DNA from: Rotaria socialis
Lineage: Eukaryota; Rotifera; Eurotatoria; Philodinida; Philodinidae
Assembly: GCA_905331475.1 (NCBI GenBank)
Contig: CAJNYU010000004.1
Location: 62,001-126,000, forward strand
Length of the DNA stretch: 64,000 nt
Direction: 5' to 3'
The position numbers were made by a program, and so were the translations under genes. Below the pieces are notes generated by a model. That model worked only from the letters and a program-made list of their open reading frames with translations, did not search any database and had not been told where the DNA came from. Below are positions 1-12,178 of the stretch, in pieces (position 1 is the stretch's first letter; every line of letters begins with the position of its first letter).

Positions 1-156
1 AAACTACTAGTTTAAATTTAGCTGTGAACTCTGATCATAATACAAAGCTGTTTGATCTTGATTGAAAAAAAGCTCGACGTAGATAACATATCTATTAGAT
101 CTCTTCATTAGATTGCTTGATTTTTCGTGATTTCTAGCATATCTCTATTTCTTTAG

Positions 157-3048
157 CGCCCCAAAAACTCTCGATCCATTGAAAAATCCAACTAAACGTG
201 ATCTTGTTCGAACCATATGGGTTAGTGGATTAGCTATATTTTTTCTGTTATTATTATATTTTTCAACAACATTAATCCATTTTTCATGGTTTAAATATGA
301 TATAACTGATGATACGAAATTAGAATCGTTGGTCAATGAAACCATTCGTTTAGTATCACATTGTGAACGTATATCGAATTCTCGTCAAGGAAATTTAGTT
401 TTTTTTCCTATTGCACTTACTTTAATCATCATGTTTTCATGGTCAGTCAAGCGAGAAAGACGATGTTTAAAATTGTGCGATGGCCGACCAGGTATTGAAT
501 ATATTTGAATAGCTAGTTATTTTTCTACTTGATTATTTATTCTCAGGTATGATACCACCAATCGAACCATTTCGCACATCGAATCGTTTTACAACAGCAA
601 CAGTTTTTGGAATTCTTGCATTTGAAGTATTGAAAATATTTGAAGAGCTACTTTTTACATCAATGGATGCATTCACTGGTGGTATCCTATTTGAATTAAT
701 CGAACGAATAGCGGTTGTTGTTCTTGTCGGGTAAACATTTTCTGAAACGAAAGTTCGCCAAACCCTTTTATTTTTCTAGAGTTCGATACTATCCGGTGCT
801 GGCTTCACTACAATTGCGTAATGTTGTGTCACGGTTTTTTATTGCTCTCTATATACTTGGCGATATTGTATACTCGATTGTACGAGAAGGATCGTGTATG
901 GGCTTTCTACCGTCGTCGAGATATTATTCAACTATAGAAGAAGCAAAACTTCGAATGGTATGGTTAGCCTTTTAGTTCAGAGTTTTTGAAAAGAATCCTG
1001 TTAGGAATCGATTTTAAAGTCTAATATTTAACAACGTTTTCATCTTTCTCTCATAGGAACTTGGTTCGTGGTTTATCGTTTATGGTTTAATAAAAACTTC
1101 TCCACATTTCATCTTTCTTTCATATATCGGTGCTGAATTATGTGTACGCTTTGGATATGATTCACTATACGTACCAATAAAAAAGAATCTTAGTATATGG
1201 ATAGCACCCGTTGTGCAACAGGATGAATTAGAATTTTCAACATATTATGTAAAAAAATTATTTCGAAAAAATCTAAAGGCAAAACAAAAAGAACATCAAC
1301 GAATGACAGCGTTGGCTAAACGTAAGGGTGATGTCGTAACGGATCGTCAAACAGAAGAAGAAATGAAAAGATCGCCTTTGAAAAAGTTTTTTGACGAACA
1401 CATTTACCGTTGGGATGAAGACTTTCGTTTTACAACGATCGCTACTTGTACATATACAGTAGCTATTGTTTTTCTTTATTATGTGGCATGTACATTTGTT
1501 TTCTTATATATATCAAGAACAACAGGTCACATATCATTTATAAGATATTATCTTGAATCAACATTAGATGTTGGTAAGATGACTCGTTTCTATCAGACAT
1601 ATGAATAAATTCGATTTTCTATTCAATTATTTTAGAATTCAAAGGTTTCTTTTCGTTGAGAGCAGAAATAATATGGAGTGCAGTACTCGCGTTTATACTT
1701 TACGGATTTCAATTATTTCTTGGAATGCAAAATTATAAAAAACATAAAATGGAACTATTTAGAGGTATATTTGATGATGTTCCATCGCCGTCAAATTTTA
1801 AAGCGAATAGTATCGTATCGAAATCTGTCCATTATTCTGGCTTTCTCGTTGGCTATATGGCATGGGGATTTTTGATAACTTTTCATCTAATACTTGTAAT
1901 CTTGAGTTTTATTCGAATAATATCGTTTCAAATGCGTTATGTGGAATTGATACTTGCTGTTACTGTGCCGGTGACTGTTGTCTATCTATTGAAAATGGTC
2001 GGAGCATCAACAGCAGGCACGCTCTGCTTCATGCAGCTCGACGATGAAAAAGTTAATTTGGATAATCGAAAAACTTATGCAATTTTTCTTTATTTTAATT
2101 TTTTTGCTGGTAAGATTTATTTAATTTAAAAGCATAAAACAGCAATTGTATTTGTCTTTGTTAAAGATTGTTTTCTTGGTGTTGCGTCATGTATTATTCG
2201 ATTTGTGAAAGCAACTGGTCTTAATTTAATTTATATGGCACGGCTCGACTGTAGTTTTCTAGGACGACCCATAGAACGATTTGGTAAAATAGTTGCTTGT
2301 TAACAAGCAATGTTTTTCTTTCATCTTCTAATTTAGATCTTGGTTATGCTGCTTATGTCTCATATTTACATATGGAAGTAGCTCATACAAATCCAATCAT
2401 GCTTGGTTAGTTTCTAGAAGATCGACGTTCTATTTTATTCTAGATTTTTGTTTAAATTTCAGCTTTTTGTTATACATTATATGATGATGTTGTGAAACGG
2501 CGGGACAAACATTGTTACGATGATGAATGCTGTATTGCTCCAGGTGAACTCGACGACAATAACTCAGATATACAACAAATATCAGCAAAGGAAAAGAATC
2601 CTAACGTAAATGAAACATCGTCGGACAAGAAAAAAATATCACGGCAAGAAAGTGTATCGTCAAAAAAATCGATCAAAGAAAAGCAACCTTCAATTCCTAT
2701 TGATGACAATCGTCATTCAGTAAGAGAAGTAAAGTCGAAATCGAAATCTCCAAATCCATCAATAGTAAGATTAATATATTATGTACAAGTCGTTATACTT
2801 ATCCATTGCTTGATTAGGTTTCAGATAAAAGTAGTCAAAAATCGAAAACACGGAAATTAAGTATTGATAATAACATCAACGAAGAAGAAGAAGAAGAAGA
2901 AGAAGAAGAAGAAGAAGAAGAAGATGGTGGTTCTCGCGCACCAACTATTGCAACCATTAGTCGACTTATTCCTGAAAAACAGCCGAATCTACCAAAACCA
3001 TCAGCACCTTTTCCTGATGTACCTCCTCGTCAAGATCGTCCTACTAAA

Positions 3049-3079
<31 letters not shown>

Positions 3080-5647
3080 GAGGCTTAAAACCACTATCAA
3101 TTTCTACTATATCAACAATCATTCCTAAAAAAGTACCACATTTAATGCCGATACAAGGAAAACCGCCACCGATTATTCCAAAACGAGACGATATAGTTGA
3201 GGATGAAGAAGATGATGATGGTGGAATCAACGCAAAATTCATTGCGCAACAACAACGAGAATTAGAAGAGAAGAAAAAGAAGAAAGAACTTGAAAAAGCG
3301 AAGAAAAAATCAGTTATTCGTGATGACAATGAAGATGATGATGGCGGAATTGATCCAAGAATAATAGCTAATCAGAAACGAGAATTAGAAGAGAAGAAAA
3401 AGAAGAAAGAACTTGAAAAAGCGAAGAAACAATCTGCTATTCTCGATGACAATGAAGACGATGATGGAGGAATACGAAAAACTAAACCTACTTCTAAAAC
3501 AAAACCGAAGAAAAACTCCATAAAACCAATCATATTGGATGATGAAGATGAAGATGAAGATGGTGGTACTTCGAAAAGAAAACAACAAGCAGCCGAAAAA
3601 AAGAAAAAAGAACTAGAAGCTAAGAAAAAAATCCAAGAACAAAAGAAAGCATTGAAACATCAAGATACTGATAATGATGATGATGGTGCATTGAAAATAA
3701 AACAATCTACTAAAATGAGAAAAGTCTCTAAACCAGAGATTTCAAACGACGATGATGTTGATGAAGATGGTGGACGTATCGTTAAAACTTTTGACACAAT
3801 TAAAACGATTATGCTACCGAGCCGACCCGTACTCGGCAATCAACAAACGAAGCAACCTTCACCGGAAGCGTTAGAGGATGGTAGTATGTTAACATCTAGA
3901 CGACAAGTACAACCAATATTGGCATCGAGTGATACAGTCGGTCGAATGGTAGCAAAATTTTCTACTGATAATAGAAAAATTGCAGAAGATAATAGATACG
4001 ATACAATACCAACTGACGAAGAACGTGCTCGACGAGCGCAGGCAGTTTATTCTTCTTCATCGAAAATTGCGACATCAAATTCAAATTATTCAGCAGTCAT
4101 ACGAACAAAATCATATCGTGAAGCTCAACCAAGTACGCCGCCCATAACTCAACTGCAATCAGCTGGTTCACCATCGAAACGTAGTGGTAGTAATGCAACT
4201 GAAGATAGTAGCCATTATTCAGAAATAACGGATGAAACAGCTTCATCGGGTATTATAAATCATTCGTATTCAGGATCTATTCGATCATCGTCGATTCATT
4301 CAATCAAACAACAAAGTAGATTTTCATCAGAAAAAGCTTTAAAAGAACAAAAAGCAGAAGAATCATCTGTTACAGCAGAGGACGATGAAGAAGATGAAGA
4401 CGAGAAGGAAGAAGAAGAGGAACAACCACTACCACCGAAACAGAAACCTTTGAGAGAAACACTCACTAATCAGTCTACCGCTTTTTCAACTAATGGTAAT
4501 TTAGCCGATCCAAACCAAACGAAGGCTGCTGCAAAAAAGGAAGCGGAAAAGAAAAAACGAGCATGTTTTCGTTGGCATCTAGCATATACGATTATTAATA
4601 ACTATCATCTGTTTGATCTGAGAAAACATGCGGAAAGTCGCCTTGCTCTATTACGTATTCAACGAAGTAATGCATCCGATGAAGCTCAAAATGCTGCGGG
4701 TGCTCCTGCCGCAGAACCACTGGTAACAACTCAAGTGTCTCGACATCGAGGAGCGCGATCTGCTGACACCACGTATGTTAATATTGAAAAGCGTTCTTTT
4801 CTTTGCTAAATTTTACTATATTTTTAGGCCTAGAGTATTTATAGCAAACTCACCCGCATCACCTGAACCACGACCACCAGCAGGCCGCCGTCTAATTTCT
4901 GCGCCGGGACCTCCAGCTGGAGATTCTTTTCCTCAAAGTCCAGCTGAACGGTATATTGCCATTCGTTCATGTATGCTATATGATGTAAAAGCGTCACAAG
5001 GAATGGGCCCGCAGTCACTAGTTACACGAAATGTTAATCCTAATAATATGGGAGCTCGTTCTCAATATCTATCAGCCGATATGGCTAATGAATTAAATAT
5101 GAATCGTCCATCGTATCAACGGCAAGCATCACATTGTTCATCATCAACGGTAACAACTGTATTCAATAATACACCAAACTTTCAAGCTATACCTGAGTCA
5201 AGTCCAGCTGCACCCGATTATCAGTTAGCAAACGATCCGCTGACGATGAACGGCAGTACATTACGTTCGCAAATGAATTATGCACAACACATGCAAGCAT
5301 TGCGTAGGAAACAAGTAAAGAAATTCCAGAAAAAACGCCCATATTGTTATGTTTATGGGCCACCAGTTCAACAGCCAATGGAAGAAAAAGTGTCAACTGC
5401 TGCTATTCTTTCACCACAAATACTTTCATCGACTGATCGATCACGTTTTCAATTTCCATCTAATGCTAAAAATAACGATGGAAAGCAAAACAAATCTAAT
5501 GAACCGACAATCCGTACAGCATCATCATCGCATAACGGAGAAACTAACCGAAATAAATCTATTAACAACAAACCAGTACAAACCAAAGTAACTTTGACTG
5601 CGCGAAGAGATTCGCAAAGTAGTTTTTCAAATGTGACTGAAGTTTAA
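157..5647 (+). CDS. STRA6-like receptor, 5' partial, with long acidic/lysine-rich tail
   Basis: Multipass membrane protein of the STRA6 (retinol-binding-protein receptor) family, which moves retinol across the plasma membrane. Ten exons keep phase: 157-491, 547-730, 780-957, 1057-1573, 1636-2109, 2167-2283, 2337-2405, 2463-2764, 2818-4772, 4828-5647, giving at least 1649 residues (human STRA6 is about 670). Family landmarks in order are CDGRPG after the first core helix (about 480), RYYPVLASLQLRN (785), STYYVKKLFRK (1235), LDNRKTYAIFLYFNFF (2060), LGYAAYVSYLHMEVAHTNP (2340) and, far downstream, RWHLAYTIINN (4572), which matches the STRA6 C-terminal WGLAYTLLHN block. Between the last helix and that block lies about 700 residues of E/D/K repeats, and a proline/serine-rich tail follows it. 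The first exon opens with an acceptor and an incomplete codon, and no ATG precedes it, so the start lies outside the window. The family call is firm; ligand is unknown. Confidence 0.9.
2879..3780 (+). repeat. In-frame acidic and lysine-rich coding repeats
   Basis: Low-complexity DNA inside the STRA6-like gene: a GAA/GAG run (2879-2924, about 15 Glu), a GAC/GAT run (3049-3078, about 10 Asp), then recurring blocks of acidic residues ending DGG (near 2925, 3079, 3220, 3343, 3466, 3560, 3682 and 3770). Two adjacent units of 123 nt are near copies (RELEEKKKKKELEKAKK at about 3256 and 3379), a tandem duplication in frame. Likely disordered cytoplasmic tail. Confidence 0.85.
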
Positions 5648-6111
5648 ATGTTCGCTACGACATGATAAATTAGTCATGTAAAGAATTTTCTAGACAATAT
5701 TTGTTCTGATTTATTTTCATATTCAGGTTTTTCTTTTGTAATATTAAAACGAAATTTTTTGGTTTTGTTTTTATTCAAATAGATTGTATATAATGAGTTG
5801 TGTAGTTGAATAGAGACGTGTCTCATTGAGAATACAGTCGGTAAAGCTCTATTAGCGAAAAACAAATGTTGTCAGACACCGAGAAAAATTGAAATATGTT
5901 CTCATAGGAGAATTATTTATTAGTAACGAGACCTGTACGCTGAATAACATTAGCCGAAGCGAAAGAGTACAGTTTCATATGAATTGTGAACAAAAATAGG
6001 CGAATAATTCATATTCTTTCAAGTAAACATGTAATGAAAAGAATTTTTCTTTCGATTCTCTACGTACATAATCGATTTCACATAGGGATGCGTGCTTTTG
6101 ATTTTCGGTAC
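5648..6111. other. Convergent intergenic spacer
   Basis: Short AT-rich spacer between the 3' ends of the STRA6-like gene (plus) and the four-exon gene on the minus strand. No further gene or clear repeat is seen. Confidence 0.5.
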
Positions 6112-7483
6112 TTAAATATGAGTATAGGTTATATTCGATGTAATCGAATCAATTCGTTTAAGAAAATCATCATTTGAATTATCAATTGTGTTTAACTGAT
6201 CCGAGATACGGTTGAATGTCAGATGCTTATTATTCGATACTGTTTGTCGATGATTATAATATTCGTTTATAACTTGCTTGATTTCATCGAGTAAATTGAA
6301 CGAATTATCTTGGCGCGATGTGGTTGATCGACGTGAGAAATCTGTCCAATGATCTATGGAAATGATGTGTTGATGATTCCACATAGTTAATAAATCATCA
6401 AAATTATTTGAAGCGAATAAATTATAGTCATCTAGAATATTTCCGTTCGCAATGAAAATCATACGGATGTTATCTAACCTGTTGACATCATTGTTAAATT
6501 TATAGCAAATCGCATCTGTTCACGAATAGCCAAAAGACGTTGTTGTTCAATAGTTTGCAATTGAATATAACTTGTTTGATAGGTATTACAGAATTGCTCT
6601 TGATATTTTACTAGAATCAGAAGTATTTAGAACTAAATTCTAGAGATCAAAAAATCTCAAGTGGTTTGGATATGAAATTTAGAGAGAGAAAAACGTTCTT
6701 GTGATTTTGTTTCCTAAATCATACACTATGAATCGATACAACTGAAATTCTATCTACATACTTGGTCCGCTTCGATCAAAATTTTGCTTGATATGTTTAT
6801 CGTGTTTATGTAATAGATTTTCTAAATCCGATTTACTTTGTACGATTTTATGAAAATGTTTTTGAAATAAAGCAAAATTTTTATTCGCTTCTTGAAGAAT
6901 ATTTAATTTAGTTCGAAGTTCATTAATATGCTCCTGTAATATTATCATATATCTGAAAAAGAATTTTTGTTCAATGAAATATTTTTATTATATTTATTTT
7001 TTACCGAATCATGTCTCGTCGGTAAATACCATATAGACAATGTTCTTGTTGGAGAGGAAGAAGAAAATTATCCGTATACTTCTGTAGATCTTTAAGAAAG
7101 TTTGTGTAGATTAAATCGAGTTTTCGATTTTGCTTGTAGAGAAATCTAAGACATTGTTCACCTTGATACACTCGATCAATAATTGCATATGGATTAATCA
7201 ATATGTATTTATGTTTTTCTTTCGATAAAATCATTGATCGATGTTTTTTAATCAAATTCGGCGAACAAACATAACAAGTTTGAGTATCTTTTGATTCATT
7301 TGATTGCGAAACTTGTGTTTGCTCGTCTGTACAAGTATTCATTGAATTTTGACATTGTGTAGAAATTTCGTTTTTTGTGTTATACATACAGTTTTTATGA
7401 CAAGTTTTGAGTATTGTACGAGGATCAATAATTGATTTACGAATTAATAATGAGAAAAGTGAAGATTCATTGTTCGATATCAT
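6112..7483 (-). CDS. Hypothetical 373-residue protein with LC8-type motif
   Basis: Not recognised. Four exons on the minus strand keep phase: 7483-7005, 6952-6762, 6610-6479, 6431-6112. The introns are about 50 nt except one of about 150, all GT...AG. The protein has no signal peptide or membrane segment. Residues about 35-65 are Ser/Thr/Gln/Cys-rich and include KDTQT, which fits the KxTQT consensus for binding dynein light chain LC8, with a related EQTQVSQ just before it. Residues about 110-270 are helical and charged (INELRTKLNILQEANK, SDLENLLHKHDKHIKQ) and probably form coiled coil. The start is the first ATG of the open frame and an upstream exon cannot be excluded. A scaffold or axonemal/centrosomal role is possible but is inference from the motif alone. 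Confidence 0.65.
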
Positions 7484-8617
7484 ATGAAAGAGTTATATTG
7501 GCGCCGATCTCTGATTATCTACAGCTATAATTAAATCTGCGATATTATTTAGACATATTTGATTGTTATCGTGCAGTTTAATCATTGCATGAATAGGAAG
7601 GGTTTCTTTTTTTAGAATTTGTAGACACAACGGGACGGATGAATAAAAAAATTTTTCCGACGCGAACGATTTTAATCATATCTGAAGTTCGGTTTAAAGT
7701 TTTGAACATTGATTATGTAGATACTATATGATTTCTGTATGAACATTTACAATATAAAACTTGATAACGTGTGTTGATGACTCCGCCGTTACTAAACATT
7801 TATAGAAAAAGCACTTAGTGTCAATGCGTATATAATTGACATTTCACCATAAAAACAAAAAGAAAACACAGAAAAAGTTGTACAGTTCATTAGCCACTTA
7901 AAAATTCTATTACAGAGCAAAACAAAAAAACAATTTAAATGCTTTTTTCATTATTCAAACTTTTATTTTATGATTTGCATTAACATATAGTATCAACCGG
8001 TGAAGTATAAGCGATTGATATGACTGTAAGCGCCGCTGAAACTCAGGCGAATGTAGGAATTCTAACATTCATTTATTTGATGTTCCATTTAGTCAAGTTT
8101 CCTTGGAATGTTTTTCAATTGAAACGTGAAAATTTTTCATTCTGGTTTGTTGTACATATGTAGAATGTGATAGACTTAAGAATTTCTGAATATTAATTAT
8201 TCTGTTGTTCAAAGATGACTCCATTGTTCTCAGCATGAATGAACCTTTGCCCATGATTTCGTTAAGTCTGATAAGACCAAAACAAAAGAAGAGTTCATTT
8301 TATTCAAAGGCAATCTTTAAAAGTTATAAAGATCACCCCTAGACAATACTATATGAATATGAAAGAACGTAACACAATGTTCAATATTCACCCAAATAGA
8401 AGCATAAAGTAGATCATTTTTCAGCATGAAATTAAAAGTATCCTAGTTGACATATTTCTGTATAAAAATCCCATGATCAAGTTCTAGCATGTTTACATGA
8501 TTAGTTAAGTCTTATGAGTAGACGAGGAACACAAACAATCTCGGTCGCTCGCGAAGCTTTCTTCATCTACTAAAGATTTCTTCGTTCAAGCTTACTACTG
8601 CTTGTATGCTATTTTAG
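7484..8617. other. Intergenic, no gene seen
   Basis: AT-rich sequence upstream of the minus-strand gene, with no long open frame, RNA gene or repeat that I can support. Confidence 0.5.
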
Positions 8618-8871
8618 CCGCAGCTGTGGTAACCGCTCCTACCAATATGGTTGTTTATCGAGGCTTAATTGGGCAAACTTTCGCCTTTACCATCACCGTG
8701 AGTGCAAGTGGCTCGCTATGGAGCACAGCTATCTACATAGATGATTCAACTCTTGCTACTGCTGTTGTACACACAGGTTTCGGAACCAATGGGCAAGCTC
8801 TAACTATGAATCAGTACAGCTTCGCCGAATATTACTTTCGCCGAATAAAAATATTGACCGAAAAATATTGA
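8618..8871 (+). pseudogene. LCCL-like domain fragment
   Basis: A reading frame following an acceptor (TTTTAG, 8612-8617) encodes VVYRGLIGQTFAFTITVSAS, then GSLWSTAIYIDDSTLATAVV and a following HTG. This resembles the core of LCCL domains, usually G-x-(V/L)-(W/Y)-G-T-x-x-Y-T-D-D-S-x-(I/L)-x-x-A-A-(V/I)-H-A-G. The second Gly and the Thr of YTDD are altered. Homology stops near residue 70 and the frame ends soon after in unrelated sequence, close to the telomere-like array. No start exon is found, so a truncated relic is more likely than a working gene. Confidence 0.45.
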
Positions 8872-8960
8872 ATCAAATTTGATCCATTCTAGATATAGAA
8901 TTTTATCCTAACTAACTACTTTAATAGTGACTTGATTAACTAACCCCATCTGACTTGGTA

Positions 8961-9059
8961 ACACACACCCACACCCACACCCGCACTCACACCTACACTC
9001 ACACTCACACTCACACTCACACCCACACCCACAGCCACACTCACACTCACACCCACACC
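8961..9059 (-). repeat. Interstitial telomere-like array (TGTGGG type)
   Basis: About 100 bp of C-rich hexamers, CCCACA alternating with the variant CTCACA and a few mutated units. The minus strand reads (TGTGGG)n and (TGTGAG)n. TGTGGG is, from memory, the reported telomeric unit of bdelloid rotifers. The array lies inside the scaffold, so it is an interstitial or degenerate copy. Confidence 0.7.
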
Positions 9060-10753
9060 TTTCACCTGTGAGGAAAGAATCGAAAATAACAGAATACTGT
9101 GAATGACTCATTTTTGCCTGTTTATGCTACTTGACAAAGAAATACAACAAAATAAAAATTCAAATATTTTCGCCGAAATCTCTCGGAGCGCAGTCATACT
9201 AAAAAGGCGTAGTGAATTGCTATTCGAGAGACAACAGTAAAAAGCAATAGAAAACGTAAACAAGCTTCAATTTCAGCTAAGGTAAATGTTACGTTCGATT
9301 ACAGTGATCTATTTGTATCGATCTTAGACATTTTCTAAAAGCCTCTAGAATATTCAAGTAATTTATAACATGGCTTGCTATTCATTTAAACAATTAGAAA
9401 AAATAATCCCCTGAAGAAACATCAAAAGAGATAGCTGGAGAATTGTAATGATAGCATTCTATGTTTTCTGCCAGTTTTACCATCTTATTTATAGTGCTCA
9501 TGGTAAAATCGATATGTATCAAAAGGGACGAACGATAAAATTTAATAAAAAGAAAATATTTCTTTATGTAAAAGTTATTTTTTTTTCGTTTGACTATGAT
9601 GAGTGAGAAGTAGCTTAATAATTGATCGACATCGATTTCAAAAACTCTTTTTGTATATTCGTATGTATATATAGTTACGTATTGTGTCCATTTCTTTTGT
9701 AAATCCAATATTATATTAATACTGTTTCTCTTTTTACTTGATATGCAAAATCATGTAAAACTAGCAGACACTTGCGTTTATTAGTAATCATAAAAGACAC
9801 GCTGCTTGTATTGTGATATGTAGTAAAAAGAAGAAAACAAGATATGGCGTAACTTTATTTTATTTATATGTTTTTTCTTTTTTCGTGCTCATTTCTTCAG
9901 CTCGATTCTACGTTTATACTATTGACGAAACATGGTAACTAGTGAAAATAGATAACACAAGAAATGAAGAAATAAAGTATCACTTCTTGAATTAAAAATT
10001 TTTTTTAAAGATTTATGGGAAAGTATACTTTTCACTATTATTGTGTTTGACATTTAGTTTTCGATAACTTTTCTTTCGGCCATTTTAATGCCATTCGCAA
10101 CATCATACTAAAAGGCTTTAAATTCAATCGTTCTATATGTGCACCTTGTTCTTATATTAGAATATAGAAATAATAGCTCCCATATGCTAATTACCTGCTA
10201 GAACCGGTTCTAGGTTTCGCCAGCAGCCATTTTTTTCCGTCTGTTTTTTTTTACAACCAACGGTATCTCCATACTGGCTTGTTTATATATGCGTATTTGA
10301 ATTTCTTGAATTCAATGCTCGTGTCATTTATACGTTTATTTGATATAATAATTATTAGATGCATAACCTTCGAAGATAACCTTATATGTATAACTTAATG
10401 GTACGATTTATTGTTATAGCATGAATATGTTTTTTTGAAAAAATAATGCGATATTTCCACGAATCCTGTATTGTAGTTTGGACTTGTACTAGCTGAAATA
10501 TGGAGCCTTTTAAAACTCGAGCCAATTTTTGAATGAAGAGCAATATTGATAATTGATAAAAGTTGAAATATTTAATATTTCATCTTCCCATAAACTATGA
10601 AAACAATTATTAGTCAAGGTTTAGAATTTATTTTACACACAACTAGGAATAAAAGAGTACATGCTAAATATTTCTTATTAAAATCATTTCAACTAAGATA
10701 ATATTGATCGTTTTTTTTGCACAATCTAGAGAAATTGCAAATAAAAAACGAAA
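9060..10753. other. Intergenic, no gene seen
   Basis: AT-rich sequence with stop codons in all frames at short intervals. A pyrimidine-rich stretch ending in a splice acceptor (about 10710-10730) lies just upstream of the ADP-ribosyltransferase ATG and could be a 5' UTR intron or trans-splice site. Confidence 0.5.
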
Positions 10754-12178
10754 ATGTCAAGATCCGTTAATGAAATCATAACAGATTTAACATCATTTAA
10801 TCCTCGAACAGCTACAGCGCAACATCGTCTGTCACATGATTGTTATATGATATTGGTAGGTTATGTAGACGATAAGAAACAATTAGCCAAGTTAAAACAT
10901 ATGATCGAATCCCTTGGAGAAACAACTACCGATGAGTATGGAGCAGCAGCTAGTCTTGCTGTTATGGAATGTGAAAATGTGGAATTTATCATTGAACATA
11001 TTGTTTTAAGATATAATTCCGAGGAACTACTAGATGCCCGCAATGAACATTTCGTTTATGAAGATAATTTTAATGGTGCTCTTACTAGCTTTATTGCAGA
11101 AACAGCATCATTACAAAAACTGAGGAAAATCTGCCGCTACTACGAAAATAGACGAGGTATAAATGTGGATAATGTGATTGCAGAACATGATGCACGTGCT
11201 GCTAGTTCGAGTAAACATTTCCTTGAAAAAGGTTTATCTAAAGATGAAGCTCTAGCCGCAGCATTTGCAATATCGTTCTACACTGGATCGAAAAGTGAAG
11301 CATGTAGCAGAGGTGCTAGTCTAATTGCACGACAAAGTAATGGAGTAGTTATCGATGATAAAACAGTACAGGAATTGAGTGAAGCATCGATCATTCTCTA
11401 TTATCTAGTAAAAGCTTTATCACAAATACCATATTATTGGGGTTATGTAACACGAGCTTGTCAATTGAAAGATGCTGAATTAGAAATGTATGCTGCTGGT
11501 GCTTTAATTACATGGATTCAATTTAGTAGCTCAAAAAAAGGCAAAAAAGCAGCTAATAACGGTGACTTCTCAAATAGAAATACATTTTTCAAAATCTATT
11601 CTTTAACTGGTCGTCCTATCCAACAATTTTCGAATTATCCAGAGGAAGACGAAGTTTTATTTTTACCACATTCGACCTTTCTCGTTTTCAAACACTCGGT
11701 TAGCCACCATGGCACGCAACATACAATTTACATGCGTCAAGTTGAGCTAGGTCTATCTGCATGGTCTGTACTATGGGTTGACGACAACATATTCAATGCT
11801 AAATGGGAAAATAAAGCGCACATGGAATTTGCAGCGGCTAAAGAACTAAACAAGAATGTGCATTTTATCCCCAAGTCATCGACTGAAAATGCTCTATCTT
11901 TTCTGCGATCTCCATTCGGACAAATTCTGAAAAATCGAGATAAATTTCGTATTGTTACAGATATGCATCGTGACAATGAACAGTCACCCCATAATGCTGG
12001 TTCACGTTTGATCAAAGGACTAAGACAACTTGGCTTTCGACAGGCGTGCTTTGTGTTTACAATGCAAAAAGATCGATGTGATCAAATCTTGAAAGATGAA
12101 CTGAACACACGAGAACGTCAAAATGTAACAGTATCAATTAATACACTTGATTTAAGAGAATTTGTCAACTTTCAATGA
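10754..12178 (+). CDS. Arginine ADP-ribosyltransferase fused to receiver-like domain
   Basis: Single-exon gene, 474 residues. Residues about 165-315 form an ART domain of the arginine-specific R-S-E class, which transfers ADP-ribose from NAD+ to arginine. FYTG is at 175-178, the NAD-binding arginine is R234 in GYVTRACQL (usually VYRG), SSS is at 258-260, and the ADP-ribosylating turn YPEEDEVLFLP carries the ExE pair E298/E300. Residues about 335-474 look like a response-regulator receiver fold: SVLWVDDN (D343, D344), RIVTDM (D403 at the phospho-acceptor position) and CFVFTMQK (T436). Residues 1-150 are helical and unrecognised. There is no signal peptide, so the protein is probably intracellular. 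The lack of introns contrasts with the neighbours. The ART call is firm; the receiver assignment is by motif spacing only, and the usual distant lysine is not obvious. Confidence 0.88.
   Translation: MSRSVNEIITDLTSFNPRTATAQHRLSHDCYMILVGYVDDKKQLAKLKHMIESLGETTTDEYGAAASLAVMECENVEFIIEHIVLRYNSEELLDARNEHFVYEDNFNGALTSFIAETASLQKLRKICRYYENRRGINVDNVIAEHDARAASSSKHFLEKGLSKDEALAAAFAISFYTGSKSEACSRGASLIARQSNGVVIDDKTVQELSEASIILYYLVKALSQIPYYWGYVTRACQLKDAELEMYAAGALITWIQFSSSKKGKKAANNGDFSNRNTFFKIYSLTGRPIQQFSNYPEEDEVLFLPHSTFLVFKHSVSHHGTQHTIYMRQVELGLSAWSVLWVDDNIFNAKWENKAHMEFAAAKELNKNVHFIPKSSTENALSFLRSPFGQILKNRDKFRIVTDMHRDNEQSPHNAGSRLIKGLRQLGFRQACFVFTMQKDRCDQILKDELNTRERQNVTVSINTLDLREFVNFQ

Noticed and set aside
3030..3329. 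Ser/Phe-rich minus-strand frame
   Set aside because: Antisense of the acidic-lysine repeat in the STRA6-like gene.
8908..9111. Cys/Glu-rich minus-strand frame
   Set aside because: It is a translation of the telomere-like repeat, not a gene.
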